Assembly (NCBI RefSeq): GCF_910592395.1
Contig: NC_088310.1
Span: 3,357,501-3,421,500 of the forward strand
Reading direction: 5' to 3'
DNA from: Lineus longissimus
Lineage: Eukaryota > Nemertea > Pilidiophora > Heteronemertea > Lineidae
Length of the DNA: 64,000 bases
The position numbers and the translations under genes were made by a program. Positions 35,551 through 47,330 of the stretch are shown one piece after another. The notes beneath the pieces were generated by a model. That model made no database searches. It was not told where the DNA came from and saw nothing but the letters and a program-made list of their open reading frames with translations. Positions within the stretch are counted from its first letter, which is position 1; each line of letters starts with the position of its first letter.

Positions 35551-36195
35551 AGGAATAACTAAAAACTCATATCCATGCTTTCTGCCGCGGTTTGATTACA
35601 AATATACATGTACTCTCAGTTTCCGCTTTGGGTTTGCTTATTACATTACTTGTCTGACCTGTTCCAGCCTACGGATTCAAACCAACATATCTATAATTGC
35701 GGTGAGAACACCTGCGTTCATATCAATGAGAGTAACTGAAGGCTGGGGCATTGTACTGGCTCCATTGACCATTTAGATCATGTCTGGTTAACAAATAATA
35801 CGGTAGGAACAGATATCATGGTAACGTAAAAAAATTATCATTAGCGAGAACACAACTCAATCCGAAGAAACAAACAAAACTCATGACGATATTCACTTTT
35901 TCTGCTGCAGTTTTATAGAATGTGTACCCAGCTCCCAGTTTCTGTCTTTGGTTTTTGTTGATGTCTAGTCTCGTCTCAAGGAAAGAAACATCATCTCTTT
36001 TTCAGTTTGATTAATGAAAATTGCTTCTGGTGGCTTCTTGTCTCATCATATTTCGTTCATACTGCTGGTAATATTCCTTTGTCTGCATCAGGACAGGGCC
36101 GCTTTAAATATTACTTAATACTTATCAGCAAGCGTTGCTGGAGGCTAAAGCATTGTCCCTGCCTCATTGATCATTTCGGTCCTGATTGAAAAAGG
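35551..36195 (+). repeat. Diverged tandem duplication, units about 310 bp apart
   Basis: An AACTCAT...TTTCTGC(C/T)GC(G/A)GTTT block near 35557 recurs near 35875, followed in both by CAGTTTC(C/T)G(C/T)(C/T)TTTGG. GAAGGCTGGGGCATTGT near 35738 recurs as GGAGGCTAAAGCATTGTCC near 36139. Strongly diverged. Confidence 0.5.
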
Positions 36196-37225
36196 AGATA
36201 AAGTAATTGATTGGCCATCCATCTCAAGAATGATGCAATAACTCTTTTTAAAATCTGATATCAATATCTCATGTCTGGGTAACTTGCAATGAGGCTCTTT
36301 ACAGGAAAATCATTAATTTGAAATACTGGCTTGATATTGGACCAGATTTGATAAATCAACACGCTCATATCTTACTTGGCATGATGGATTGGTTATGATA
36401 GGAGCGAAGAGAGGTAAGTGTCCGTGAGATCATTAGATTTTAATTCTTAATGTCAGGGAACCAAAAGTTATTGCACGGTTTCTTCTGAGACAAAATAATG
36501 CCGTTCCGCCATATTCTGTCGCATCAGAGATTTGACCACGCCCGAGCACACTAAAGCTGGGTGGTAAAATTTGACATTGGGACTCTTAACGCAAGGACTA
36601 CCCACCGTTGACAATGTAACATCTTTCCTGATACCATCCCTGTTGCCATTCCACCATTGCGTCACACGAAACATCTATACCCATTGTGTAGAATCGATAC
36701 TAAGCAAGGACCCGATTCCTCATCAGCATTGCCACAGAAGACAAGAGTTCCCCAAAGCTATTATTTTAAAGACCACCAATATTCCAAGGTCTTTGGACAA
36801 TCTCTTTGTTTCTTTTTTTAAAACTTTTTCTTCCTACAGGGACAATAATAATCATCTGATAACAGTTTTAAGATAGTCTGCAGAAATTGTTCCCTTCATT
36901 TTGCTGTTTGTAGATATCGCTTTGTTCTTGTTCACAAAGGGAGGCAACTTTTAGGCTTTGTTGGATAGCTGTAGCATAATAAGAATTTGCTTTCTCACCA
37001 ACTTACCAGTTCTATCGCCATAGGTTATTTTAATCACAAACTTTCTGCAAACTTATTTCGTGTTGAACAATAAACAACACAGCTTTGCAAGACAAGTATA
37101 AAAAACATGAAATGGCAATGAGCAAATATCAATCAGCCATCAAAGAAGGGGCATGATATTTAGTTGAAACTTAGGCTATTTCCATCGCTATTGTGATAAC
37201 ATTTTTTGCCTTTATAATATAAAGG
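36196..37225. other. Non-coding stretch, nothing recognised
   Basis: A 101-codon frame at 36571-36876 has no recognisable domain. Nothing else is supported. Confidence 0.45.
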
Positions 37226-37447
37226 CACTCACAACTAGGAAGCTTTTCGCGCTTCTTAACGGTTTCTCTAACTTTTTCCTGATTTATCCGACAAAGTCCG
37301 ACCTTTCCCAGAAAGGTAGGATTTTCACAGTTTTTTTAAAATCCCACTTTTCAGGGAAAGTCAGACAATCGATGTCGGAATTGTGTCGGATAAATCAGGA
37401 TTTTGTTAGAGAAACCGTTAAAAAGTCGGAAAAGCCTCCTACTAGTG
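37226..37447. mobile_element. Foldback/MITE element, family F, copy 4 (both arms)
   Basis: Both arms are present: left with TTCTTAACGGTTTCTCTAAC and CCTGATTTATCCGACAAAGT, right with GTCGGATAAATCAGGA and AGAAACCGTTAAAAAGTCGG, ending CCTCCTACTAGTG. The arms are about 100 bp around a short T-rich centre. The left tip (CACTCACAACTAGG) is less regular than the right. Confidence 0.8.
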
Positions 37448-37759
37448 ATTGTTAGCTAGCTATTAGCTACCCAGTCACATTCCACGCTGCAGTAGTAGTT
37501 AAATCCTATATCGACTTGCAAATAAAAAAGGGAAAGTTAATATTCTGACTAAATCTCTCTGTTCCGAATTTATCCCGGACTTGATCCAATTGGTCACATA
37601 ACAACATTCTCATTATTCTTGGAACCTTATCATTAGGGCTGAAACAAGGCAGTCGTTTGGTATGTTTGAAGAAATGAGATATACCTAAATGATCTTAGCC
37701 AAACATTTTTGTCATCTGTTCTTGATTCCGGCAGCTGATATCAGACTTGTAATGACCGA

Positions 37760-38100
37760 GGCATGACCCTGTGGTCCAGCGGTTCTAGTATGATAATGTA
37801 TCGTGTAGTTCATCACATTCTGGACAATATGTCCTTGTTTAAAACAATTGTGTTTGGGAGGGGCATTTTAGCTTGCTATTGTGTGAGATGTCTCAGGAGA
37901 TGGTCCGATGGACGTTGTGGTCTTGACCATCCATTCCGTTCGATGTCAACATTCCTGAGCCACTCTGATTGCCCCCCTGGCCTGATAACTTTCTTGACAT
38001 TGGCATACCCCTGTGGTCGTCTGGTCCTAGTTGATAGCCTATCTTGTTGTCGTTTATCATTATGCTAGACATGTCCTTGGTGTGTTGCCCCCTAAGGGTT
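37760..38100 (+). repeat. Tandem duplication, two units 242 bp apart
   Basis: GGCATGACCCTGTGGTCC at 37760 recurs as GGCATACCCCTGTGGTCG at 38002, each followed by a GG(T/C)(T/C)CTAGT block. A 101-codon frame at 37763-38068 crosses both units without coding signs. Confidence 0.6.
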
Positions 38101-38624
38101 ACTGTTTGGACATGGTGTGAGCAGTGGTCAGGAGATAAGTTGATGAGGTAGGCATGTAGTTGTTGCTAATCTTGCTTCCCAATGACTCGATCAGCACAGC
38201 CAGTGGGCACCCCTTCTTATTTCGGGAGAGTCTTTGAAATTATCGCCAAGACTTCTTAAAATTTTGAAATCTACCTAAAATGTAAAGTGCCAGATTGCCA
38301 CCTATCTCCATTCCTCTGGCTTACTGTGCTGATTTCACTATACTATGAGGCGTTCCTTCTTTAATGGTTTATGTCTGAAGCTTTCAAAGACCATCAGCCT
38401 TACAACTTATACCAGCCAAGCTTAATGTAGAACCTGATACTTGATTTCCTCTTGATCAGTTACAGAAAGGTTGGATCTCTTTCCAAAATGAGTTAGGTAC
38501 CCTTGATTAATACTCCACCCTCTGCTCTACTACTACAAATGGTAAGAAGCCTCACATTGTCACTTTCTTCTTTCGGCCTTCTTTAGTTACAATGTTGACA
38601 TGATCCGCCTTTGATCTAATAAGC

Positions 38625-39400
38625 GGTTACCTTGGATTTGGTCACTTGACTGGCTTCCTCCTTGTTCTTTGCTTGTGGTTCGTAAACCAAGACCAGTGGT
38701 GGCTTTGACGTTCTAAAGCTGCAGAGCATGCTTGGGAAGCTTTTGTTTTAGCTTTTTACTTTCTGATAAATGGTTGCCTTGGTTTTTGGCCTTTTGGATT
38801 ATCCTCTGGTGGAAGGTCACAGAACAGGACCTTGCCTGCGAGAGTGAAACGTTGAGAAGCCGCACTGCATAACCCGCGGTTATGCATCACCACAACTTTA
38901 CCAAACGGTCATACATGGTACCAAATGAAGCATTTCATTGAATCAGCCTCCTTTCATCCTTTCTATTATTGATGCACTTATCCTTTATACTACTGACACA
39001 AACTTCATCTGATAAATGGCTGTCTTGCATTTGGCCATTTGACTAGATTCATCTTTTGTGAGAGGTCATAGAAAAACGGTCCGCTTGTTGAGGAGACTGA
39101 ATGATGGAAAGCAGTATGGCATGACTTGCTGCAGACAACACATTGATTTGATCAGGCTAATATGGGAAGTTCTGTGCATGAATCTAAAAGAAGCCTTCCA
39201 TCGTAGCTTTCATCCTTTCCTCAGGTATATTACAGACATGACCTTATAAATGGCACCTTGACCCACCAAGTTTTTGATATCGCATCACTGCTTCTCAAAC
39301 TTTTATAACTGTGCATGATATAAGTGATTCATGCCACATAAAGCCTGAATGAATAAATGGTTGCCTTGGATTTAATTGACTGACTTCCTTGATATAATAT
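38625..39400 (+). repeat. Diverged tandem array, four units
   Basis: Units start with AAGCGGTTACCTTGGATTTGG (about 38629), AAATGGTTGCCTTGG (38768), AAATGGCTGTCTTGC (39014) and AAATGGTTGCCTTGGATTT (39355). The middle two also share a GAAGGTCACAG / GAGGTCATAG block about 40 bp on. Spacings of about 137, 246 and 341 bp show heavy indel change. Confidence 0.6.
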
Positions 39401-39849
39401 GTTGAGGACTAAGTTGTTTTATGGTTGTGGCATTTGTTTCATAGAGACAATCTAAAGAGTGAGAAATGAAAGCTTCAAACAAACATAAATGTAACCAATA
39501 TAGCTAAGCGAATATTCGTTTGTATTACCATGTTTTATCCTCCAATTAGACCAGTGGTAATGAGCAAATTTATATTCAACATCTGGTTTCGCTCTGAGAT
39601 GCACCGCAGTACATCAAGTTTTAGTAAGCATCATCATGTTGAGGCATGTTCTTGAATATTTCATTTTTTCATCCGGAATGTCTTCACGTATAATTGTGTT
39701 ACTTGTCAGACTCAGACAAAGATGTCCTTGTTTTCGTCCCTTTGAGAAAAAGTGTCATCAGCACGCTTTAGGGTAAGGACATCAAAAGGATTATCAAATT
39801 GGGTTTGCTTTCGGTTGTTGCCCTGGTATAGTGGGCGGTTACAATCCTA

Positions 39850-39920
39850 CACGCTTGTAGGAGGCTTTTTCCGACTTCTTAACGGTTTCTCTAACTTTTT
39901 CCCTGATTTATCCGACAAAA
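39850..39920 (+). mobile_element. Foldback/MITE element, family F, copy 5 (left arm fragment)
   Basis: CACGCTTGTAGGAGGC through TTCTTAACGGTTTCTCTAAC to GATTTATCCGACAAAA, then stops at the exact point where a SINE head begins. The second arm is absent. Confidence 0.8.
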
Positions 39921-39996
39921 TTCGAGAATCGAACCCTAGACCTCAGAGGTCACAGGCATGACAGGTGCTGATGTTTCTACTGCGCCAGTCACAGCT
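39921..39996 (-). mobile_element. tRNA-derived SINE head
   Basis: On the minus strand, box-A-like TGGCGCAGTAG (39987-39977, one mismatch) is followed at normal distance by box B GGGTTCGATTC (39935-39925). The preceding GACCTCTGAGGTCTA resembles the ACCGAGAGGTCTT of the SINE at 58.2 kb. No body or tail can be followed beyond the junction with the foldback arm. Confidence 0.65.
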
Positions 39997-41149
39997 TTGC
40001 AGTGTGATAGCGCTGACGCTAAAAGGGTAATAGGAACTTTGCCAATGAGAAGATAAGTGCTTTTACTCTGAAATTAGGTTTTGGCTAGAAGTCAATTATT
40101 TATGAATTGAATTAGTCTCCCATGTTTAATCAAAGGAATCTTAGTCTTGTCAGGTGCTGTCATTTGGGTTATTTAAAGGAAGACTATAGTCAGGACTAGG
40201 CCGGGGTCAGAATCGCTCTTTTTGTGTCTGATATGCAATATTAGGGAACTATTTTGCGATTTCTGTAAATTAATGCCCAGAATGTGTCTTCGAAAACTGC
40301 TGCATCAGAGTCTATGAGTTGAAACTAAATTGGAAAAACGTCAAACATTGTTTACTGTGGAACAGGAGTAGAACTAAAGTATTTGTGATCTGCTTTAACT
40401 TTAACAAATTTGTTAGACTGTTCAGACAGTTTAGTTAAACGATGAACATGAATCTAATCACCGTGTCTTCTAATAACTAAGTTTCGTTGGTAAACTATCG
40501 ACTTGTTACTTCCGGTTACTTGGATGTGAAAACAGATAAGAGTGGAATTAGAGTTTATCAGTTTAAGGATATTGCTCAGTTAAAGGTTGCAGGCGCCGGC
40601 TGGTAAATAGATGCCACAGCGAAAGGGTTAACTCTCATTCTGATTTCATGCAACTGCAGCATATTTGATGAGCGGTTGGAATTTCAATGTCATTAAATTC
40701 TTGCTCATCAAAGTCTGTTGTCAGGCTCACTGCAATTTCGAAAGATGACATGAATGAAATTGCATTTCTCGTCAGGAGGATAATGGTGGGAGCGAACAGA
40801 AATGAATAAATTAGAAAATTTCAAATGGTCGCTCATTAACAACTGTCAGCTTTTCAAAATCATAGTGATGTTGTCAGTTTTCAATGATGCAATCACCGAT
40901 TACTCGGCATTTAAAGTGCATCGAATGACATTGTATTTTAACAAGCTATACATTTGGAAACAATTCAGTAATGTCACTGGACACGAATCTAAATTTTAAA
41001 ATGAAAGCCTTAGAAACAATTGAAATATTGAGTTGAGGTTTGATATGGTCAACTGGGAGAGTAGTAGCCCTATGAACTTAAATTAGTGATTTGTATAACA
41101 ACCTCAGCTTGACCCAAATGTGAATACTAATTACTTCACTCATTTAAGT
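39997..41149. other. Non-coding stretch, nothing recognised
   Basis: No supported feature. Confidence 0.45.
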
Positions 41150-41368
41150 CACTCTGAGTGTTGGTTCACACCTCATTCACCCTATTCAACATAGGCGGCC
41201 TTTGGTCTTTATGGCTCTATTTTGGGAAGCCCCGGTATTTTTCCCAGGTTTTTAAAAAAGAAATCGGACCCTTTTAGGGAAAAGTCTGACAATGTCGGAC
41301 TTGTGTCGGAATAATCGGGAAAAAGTAAGAAAAACCGTTAGGAAGTCGCAAAAAGCCTCCTACTAGTG
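41150..41368. mobile_element. Foldback/MITE element, family F, copy 6 (right half, both tips)
   Basis: Runs from CACTCTGAGTGTTGGTTCAC through TATGGCTCTATTTTGGGAAG and the GTCTGACAATGTCGGACTTG core to GCCTCCTACTAGTG. Together with copies 2 and 3 it defines the CACTCTGAGTG and CACTAGTAGG ends of the family, both beginning CACT. Confidence 0.8.
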
Positions 41369-42850
41369 TATTTAACGTTACTTTCTTATGATAACAAATG
41401 GCCGGCATGGAGGATAACTTTCACTTTATATCAAATATATGTTGCCCCATGGCATTTTACCGTCATCAGCTGTCTCCAGTGCCCGATTTATAAGATTCCA
41501 TGATGTCTGTGTGTCTCCTCAATTGTTTTCAACTAATAGGTAATGGCAGATCTAGTTTCTTGATCGGTCCGTTGAGGCCAAGACCTATCAAGGGGAAATT
41601 TTGTAGGTTGACTCTATGACGGGAAATCTAAGTTTATTGTGACATTATTATATCATAAACATGATAAAGCCCTCTATTTTCGGACAAAAGTTAAATTTTA
41701 TGTCGAAACCACCCATGAGATACTCATTCAAACTTTTCTTATATTTTTCAGTGCAAACTCGCTGTGGAAAATTCAAGGTAAGCATTCACATTTTCGGTCA
41801 TTATATTCCATGGACATGATGGCTAGGCATTAAAACACGTTGAACCTTGTTGGCAATTGTGGCCAGTGTCGGATCATGCATATTCATATCCCCCTGTCCC
41901 GTTCATTGGTCTTGAAATAGTTGTTTGATGAGAACAGACAAGCAAGCCAAACTGTTCACTGACGGTATTGCTCGGAAAAACTTCTTTATCAGTGACATAA
42001 CACATAATCCATATGGGCACCGTCTATATTGGAGGGTTTCACATATCCTGATGGGCGTGGCAGAGTCACTCGCAGATGAGATAGGTGTGTAATAACATTG
42101 ACGTGCCACGTTATGTAGGTGTTAATTTACCTGGCTGTTGCATTGCTTGACAAGTTTTAGGGCGCATCTTTTTTTAAATGTGCTGTTGGCACACGTGAGA
42201 ACAAAGGAGAAATTAAATTAAATTTGATTGAGTTTTACAAATGATGGTATCGTCAGGAAACTATCTGAGGTCAGAAAGGTGTTCAATTACTCGGCATTGT
42301 CAACGTGGCATCTTTCGTCAGTGCTGGCTTTTAAAAGGTTTTACCTCATCATGTTAAGGCGCTGGCACCTCCGGTCCTCCGTCATAAGCTTCGAAGAATT
42401 TCATTTGTTTATTCACCAAAGAATTGACAGAAATTAACGCTAATGCACTATCATCCTGGGTCACCAGTGATGACAAATGGCGTACCCCTTGAAATAAAGA
42501 GGGAATAAGTTGTGAACTAAATAGATCACTGACTATACATCAATGAGGTATCAAGTATCAATCAGCTTCACTCAATGCTTCACTCTAATTTAATGTAGTT
42601 CTCACGAAACATCACAGAGGACAGCACAAGTCCTTTGAGGATACATGCACGTGTTGTCGAGTGGATTATTGTTATAAATGTGAGAGAATGATATCGTTAA
42701 AAGATTGCACGCAGGCGGAGAAATACTATATGAGTAGTTGTTGCATTGTTATCGCCCATTCTGAGGTCTGCAAATGATTCACTTTTCTGGGTTGTGGGAA
42801 TAAATCGGATGGGATGAATTAAATAGTTTAGGTTTCTTGAAAACCAACAG
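41369..42850. other. Non-coding stretch, nothing recognised
   Basis: No supported feature. Confidence 0.45.
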
Positions 42851-42851
42851 C

Positions 42852-43036
42852 CTGGGTGTTTGGTTCACATCTCATTAACCCCATTCAGTATAGGCTTCTG
42901 ATATTTATTGCCCTATTTTGGCAAGCCCTGGTATTTTTAGAAATCCGACCTTTCAGGGACAAGTCGGACTATGTCAGACTTTTGTCGGATAAATCAGGAA
43001 AAAGTTAGAGAAACCGTTAAGAAGTTGGAAAAAGCC
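42852..43036. mobile_element. Foldback/MITE element, family F, copy 7 (right half)
   Basis: CTGGGTGTTTGGTTCACAT, TTTATTGCCCTATTTTGGCA, AGAAATCCGACCTTTCAGGG, GTCGGATAAATCAGGAAAAA and AGAAACCGTTAAGAAGTTGG occur in family order. Both tips are eroded. Confidence 0.8.
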
Positions 43037-45450
43037 GTGGTGTGGGTGTGTAGATAAAGGAAAGCGACGGAGAGATTAAATTATTGTTTACTTTTTCTTG
43101 GTCATCTTAAACTAGATCATTGAGGGGGCAGATGATTGAAGCAATCATGTTGCTATTATTTTCTTTCTTTATCTTAAAATCATCCCAAAAGTACAACAAA
43201 CAAAGAGAGATGAAGCAAATTATGTTAACTTTCTTGATATTCTTGGCAAGAAATTGAGTCAATCACGTTCTTCTTCGTTCGTCATCCGTCATCATCAAAT
43301 TCAGCTGAGTAAACTTGCAGGAGCAAAATGCGGTGTATCTACTGTCTACAACTGTCTTATCCTCACTCGACCAAAACCCCTGCCCTTTCTTCCATTTACC
43401 CCTTTATCATGAGAAAGGAACCATTGCCTGACATGTAGACATGTTTTGATGTAACATCCTTTCATTTTCTGCGTCTCAGTCGAACACTATACATGTGTGG
43501 CACCCTACCCTCCCTGGAGGAAACTCCATTATATAGCCTTCTTGTATCCTTGGCAAGGTACATGATTTGACGTCCGGCAACCTCTACCAGCCCGACCCCC
43601 TGAGGCTTTGGGTGCAAACGCCTCCATGTCCCTGCTATGACCCTGGTCAGTGATGTTCTTTTGCATTCTAAATTGACCGCCGCATGATATCAATATCATC
43701 ACCTCTAATTATGATCATAATACCACCAATTTGTGGTCCGTGGTGTATAAGATGCCTGTGGCAAAAAGATCCGCCTTACACAAATCTTATACTGAGATGT
43801 TTATGAAGTTGGTTCGTTGTTTGTGGTCATGCATAGCTGTCAACATTTCTGATTTGTGTCGAATTTTAAAAATGTTATGTTTTTTTGCCCTTGTTATTCT
43901 TAAATGAGTGTTTTTGTGATAAGTTGCCTTATCTGGTGGCGCATATACCTGCGAACGATAAGAAAGCTGGGCTTTGTAACGTAACCACCGGTCACCACCT
44001 GACATCTAAAGCAATGACTGTGACAATACTTCGACCGTAAGCATGTTAAGACATGTTACATGTCATCCACTTTTTCTCAAGAGCAGTCCGTCAATCTTTA
44101 ACTTGCCTTCCTTTGAACAATCATACTCTTGGTGCTGGATTTTCCTCTGTATTTGCTAATCTGTCATCCCGAAACATGCTGGGTGAGAAAAATGCTCTGT
44201 ATCAAAAGTTGTCCTTGTCATTTGGGATATCTGGTGCATAACAAATTCTTTGTCAGGTCAAAAGATAGTTGCCCTTCAGCTGTCTCACCGATATCAAATT
44301 GTGACTTTGTCAGCTTTCTGTGTGTTATAGCGTGATTGCCGTGGTACAAAGTGAAGCTACCATTCTGTTTGATCTGATTCAGCTATGATGCAAATCACGA
44401 GAGGCAATATTTGGTGTGGTGCTGCAGACTCTTTGTTTTGTCAATGACCCTGGTCACAATGTGGGCATATCCCAACCAAGCTTATTGATCAGGTTGCTAA
44501 AAAGGAGCAGAGCAGCTCATGTTACTGCTTGATGTATCAAATACATTTTATAAAAAATTCTGAACAGCTTTGTCATTTCTTTCTGTCGTCATCTTGCTTA
44601 AGCAGATGTCATCAGTAAGATTGGAATAATCTTAGTATTAAGTAACAACTGGAATTACATTCACAAGGCTTGGTTATAATCAACCTATAAACATGTACAT
44701 GTAGGATACACCCCGTTAATACTATGTGCTATATATACTTTAAGACATTAACATCATTGGAAAAACTTGACGATTTGAGTGATTGCTTTAATTTAACCGA
44801 ATTGATTTCTTTTTGGGGCTGGGATACATTTTGATTGTTGATAATGTGATTCTCCCCCGTATTGCCAAAAGGTTGGCAGTCTGGGTTCATCCAAATTGAT
44901 TTCACTGCTTTATTCATTGAACTTGCAGTTAACTATACTTTAATTTGTTACTTGATTATTTCTTTTCGTTTGTAATTACATTATACCTTTAACTTCCGAG
45001 TTGTGGAATTGTCTAGTTGATTCGAATTGACGCCTCAAAAAGTTTATGGCTGTGTTTGCCTCAAATAGAACGCTAAGCCCTTTGCTGATGAGGTTTCCTC
45101 AGCAATTTTCGTTTCATACAACTGCCACAGTTACTCAGTTCTAAGTCATTAGAGTAACAATTTTCAATATTCTGGAAAATAAGAATGAATTCAACTATTG
45201 CATAACGGGTTCGATCGTAGAATCTGTGGAATCTGTGATATCCTCCGTAATATACCCTGTGACAATAACTGTTGCCTGTGTTTTCATCATGAACTGTATG
45301 ATCTGGAGTAGAGAAAGAATGTTGAACCTTTGGGAGGTCATCTGATTTGACTCTATTGATATCTCCTTGACTCATCATCGCGCATTGTCCACAAGGCTAG
45401 TCTGTGCATGGCATCGCTTTCCATTAAATGTGAAGATATTCAGTGAGATG
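43037..45450. other. Non-coding stretch, nothing recognised
   Basis: Short open frames on both strands and no recognisable domain. No RNA gene or mobile element is seen. Confidence 0.45.
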
Positions 45451-45454
45451 TCCT

Positions 45455-46025
45455 AGGGGATGGATATTCCTTTAGTGATAAAAGCCAAAGCAGGGGACAG
45501 TGTTCAGGCCAGTGACAAGTCAAACACTGCAACAGTTTCTGGCGAGGTGTCAGCAGGGAGTTCATGAGACATTGCTTCTGTCGAAGCGATATAGCCGAAG
45601 AAAAAAAATATCGGGGGCAAGTTGTATTGACTAGTCGAGAAAACAGCGAGGAAGGATTTTAGAGTCAAATTTTAATCGTTTGATGAAAACATTGGGGAAG
45701 GGCAGGGGAATTATAGTCTTCAAGCCGGCCGCTCTGTAGGCAATATCCGTGGCCATCAAAGGTGACGAGATTCCAAGAGATTTCCCAAAGGATAGATATT
45801 TCTTGACTGATGAAAGCCTAATCTGCTGACCGGAATGAGGTGAGAGTCGAGCGAAACAATTTCCTGACACGAATAGAAGCCGTGTCCATGGGTGTCTAAA
45901 AAAGTGACGAGATATTGTGAGACGTCTTTGAAGATGTGCGTTCCTAGACAGATAAAAGCCAAATTAGGGATCCGTTTTGAAACAAAGAGTCGAGCGAGGA
46001 TCATGATCAATTTCGCTTTCATTTG
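45455..46025 (+). repeat. Diverged tandem array, units about 141-143 bp apart
   Basis: GATAGATATTTCTTGACTGA at 45791 matches GATGTGCGTTCCTAGACAGA at 45932 and GATGGATATTCCTTTAGTGA at 45459, each followed by TGAAAGCC or TAAAAGCC. GGTGACGAGATTCCAAGAGA near 45761 matches AGTGACGAGATATTGTGAGA near 45904. GAGTCGAGCGA also recurs (45844 and 45987, 143 bp). Confidence 0.65.
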
Positions 46026-47010
46026 ACGGAGTGAGTGATCAATTCCATATCATGAATATTTGGTCACCACCCAGATTTACCTGAGGGCCGTCATTACGTC
46101 AACACGAACCAGGTGAAACAGAGATTTCGATATCGGATGACGTGATGTTGGCAAAGTCAAAGGCTATCCCTGTAATGATTGTGATCCACCGTCTTGCCGT
46201 CTTGTTTCCGTTGCTATTAAACCGCGTCCTTCCCGTCAAAGTTGCCAGCAGGTTTTTCATTACCGTCACGATGCCACACAATTGTCATTTTTCCACGGAT
46301 CACCCCCATATTTTCCTCATCAGACTCAGCCACTGCAGATTCTCATCTGGAAACAGGTGACTTCGCACCGAATCACACTCATTGTAGCAACTGCATATGA
46401 AGTACTAGTAACAACAACTCGTCTATGCCTTTGTCAAGGCATTTGGATAGTTATATAGCAGGTGTAAGGTGAACAAACAATGACTGATTTGAGTGGACAA
46501 TGGATTACCCCAACAAAAGGCCTTTGTATTTTGTCCGGACAGTGTTCATTGGGCAGTGTGGCAAATATTTTAAGTTTTGTGAATGTTGTGGTATATTTTA
46601 AGGTTTTAAATAAAAGTAAGCTCGAAGGTTAGAAACCTTTACAGTGCCACTTTTTCCATTGTAATCCCAAACTCCCAACCGATATGCTTGAAAGTTTCTT
46701 GTATTTCAATATTGATACCAAAATCTCCTTCTTTTCAAAGATGTCATTTTGAAATACCACTTGTAATGAAAAGAACACTCCTTGGGTATTGGAAAGCAGA
46801 CTAAGATTAATATTGGTTACTTTTTTTATACCCTGTGTATTATTCTCAGGAAGCATAAGATTGGTTTGATGTTCGTTGTTTTTGACGAGAAGAAACTATT
46901 GGCCTTCTACATCAAGTGAGGCATCCATAGGGGTTCATTAAAACTGCCAACATTTCCATGTTTGTTTGATGGCATTCCTTTGGGGTTTGTCTTTGTTAGC
47001 CTTTTAATTC
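46026..47010. other. Non-coding stretch, nothing recognised
   Basis: No supported feature. Confidence 0.45.
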
Positions 47011-47014
47011 GATG

Positions 47015-47330
47015 TGGTAACTTTAGACTCTTGACGTCAGACCGACAAATTGACATGGGGATCGAAAAGTAAGTCGGTGAACAGCATGTCTGCAGTTGAT
47101 GTCCCAAGATACAGTCACCAAATCAAAATAAGGGTTCAACTAATTTGTTGGGATATCTTTAGAATGCTGACATTTGTCTAGGGAATAAGTGACCATCCTG
47201 TCTGTCGCTGACATCCCAAGACATCTTTGATTAAATCAAAAATGTGGGTTCTCCAGATTTGTTGGGATATCTTGACAACTGGTTGGGGTGAAGAACTGAG
47301 GTTTGTCCGTTAGCATGATGAACAGTACAT
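47015..47330 (+). repeat. Tandem duplication, about 112-114-bp units
   Basis: GATGTCCCAAGATA at 47098 recurs as GACATCCCAAGACA at 47210, and TTTGTTGGGATATCTT at 47144 recurs at 47258. A weaker third unit precedes them (TTGACGTCAG and CATGTCTGCAG around 47032-47095). Confidence 0.7.

Noticed and set aside
38138-38162. let-7-like GATGAGGTAG
   Set aside because: Only the first bases resemble let-7. The rest differs and there is no long precursor hairpin.
45084-45112. Hammerhead core CTGATGA
   Set aside because: CTGATGAGG is followed by a CCTCAGCA hairpin partner, but there is no GAAA in the required place. Other CTGATGA occurrences on both strands failed for the same reason.
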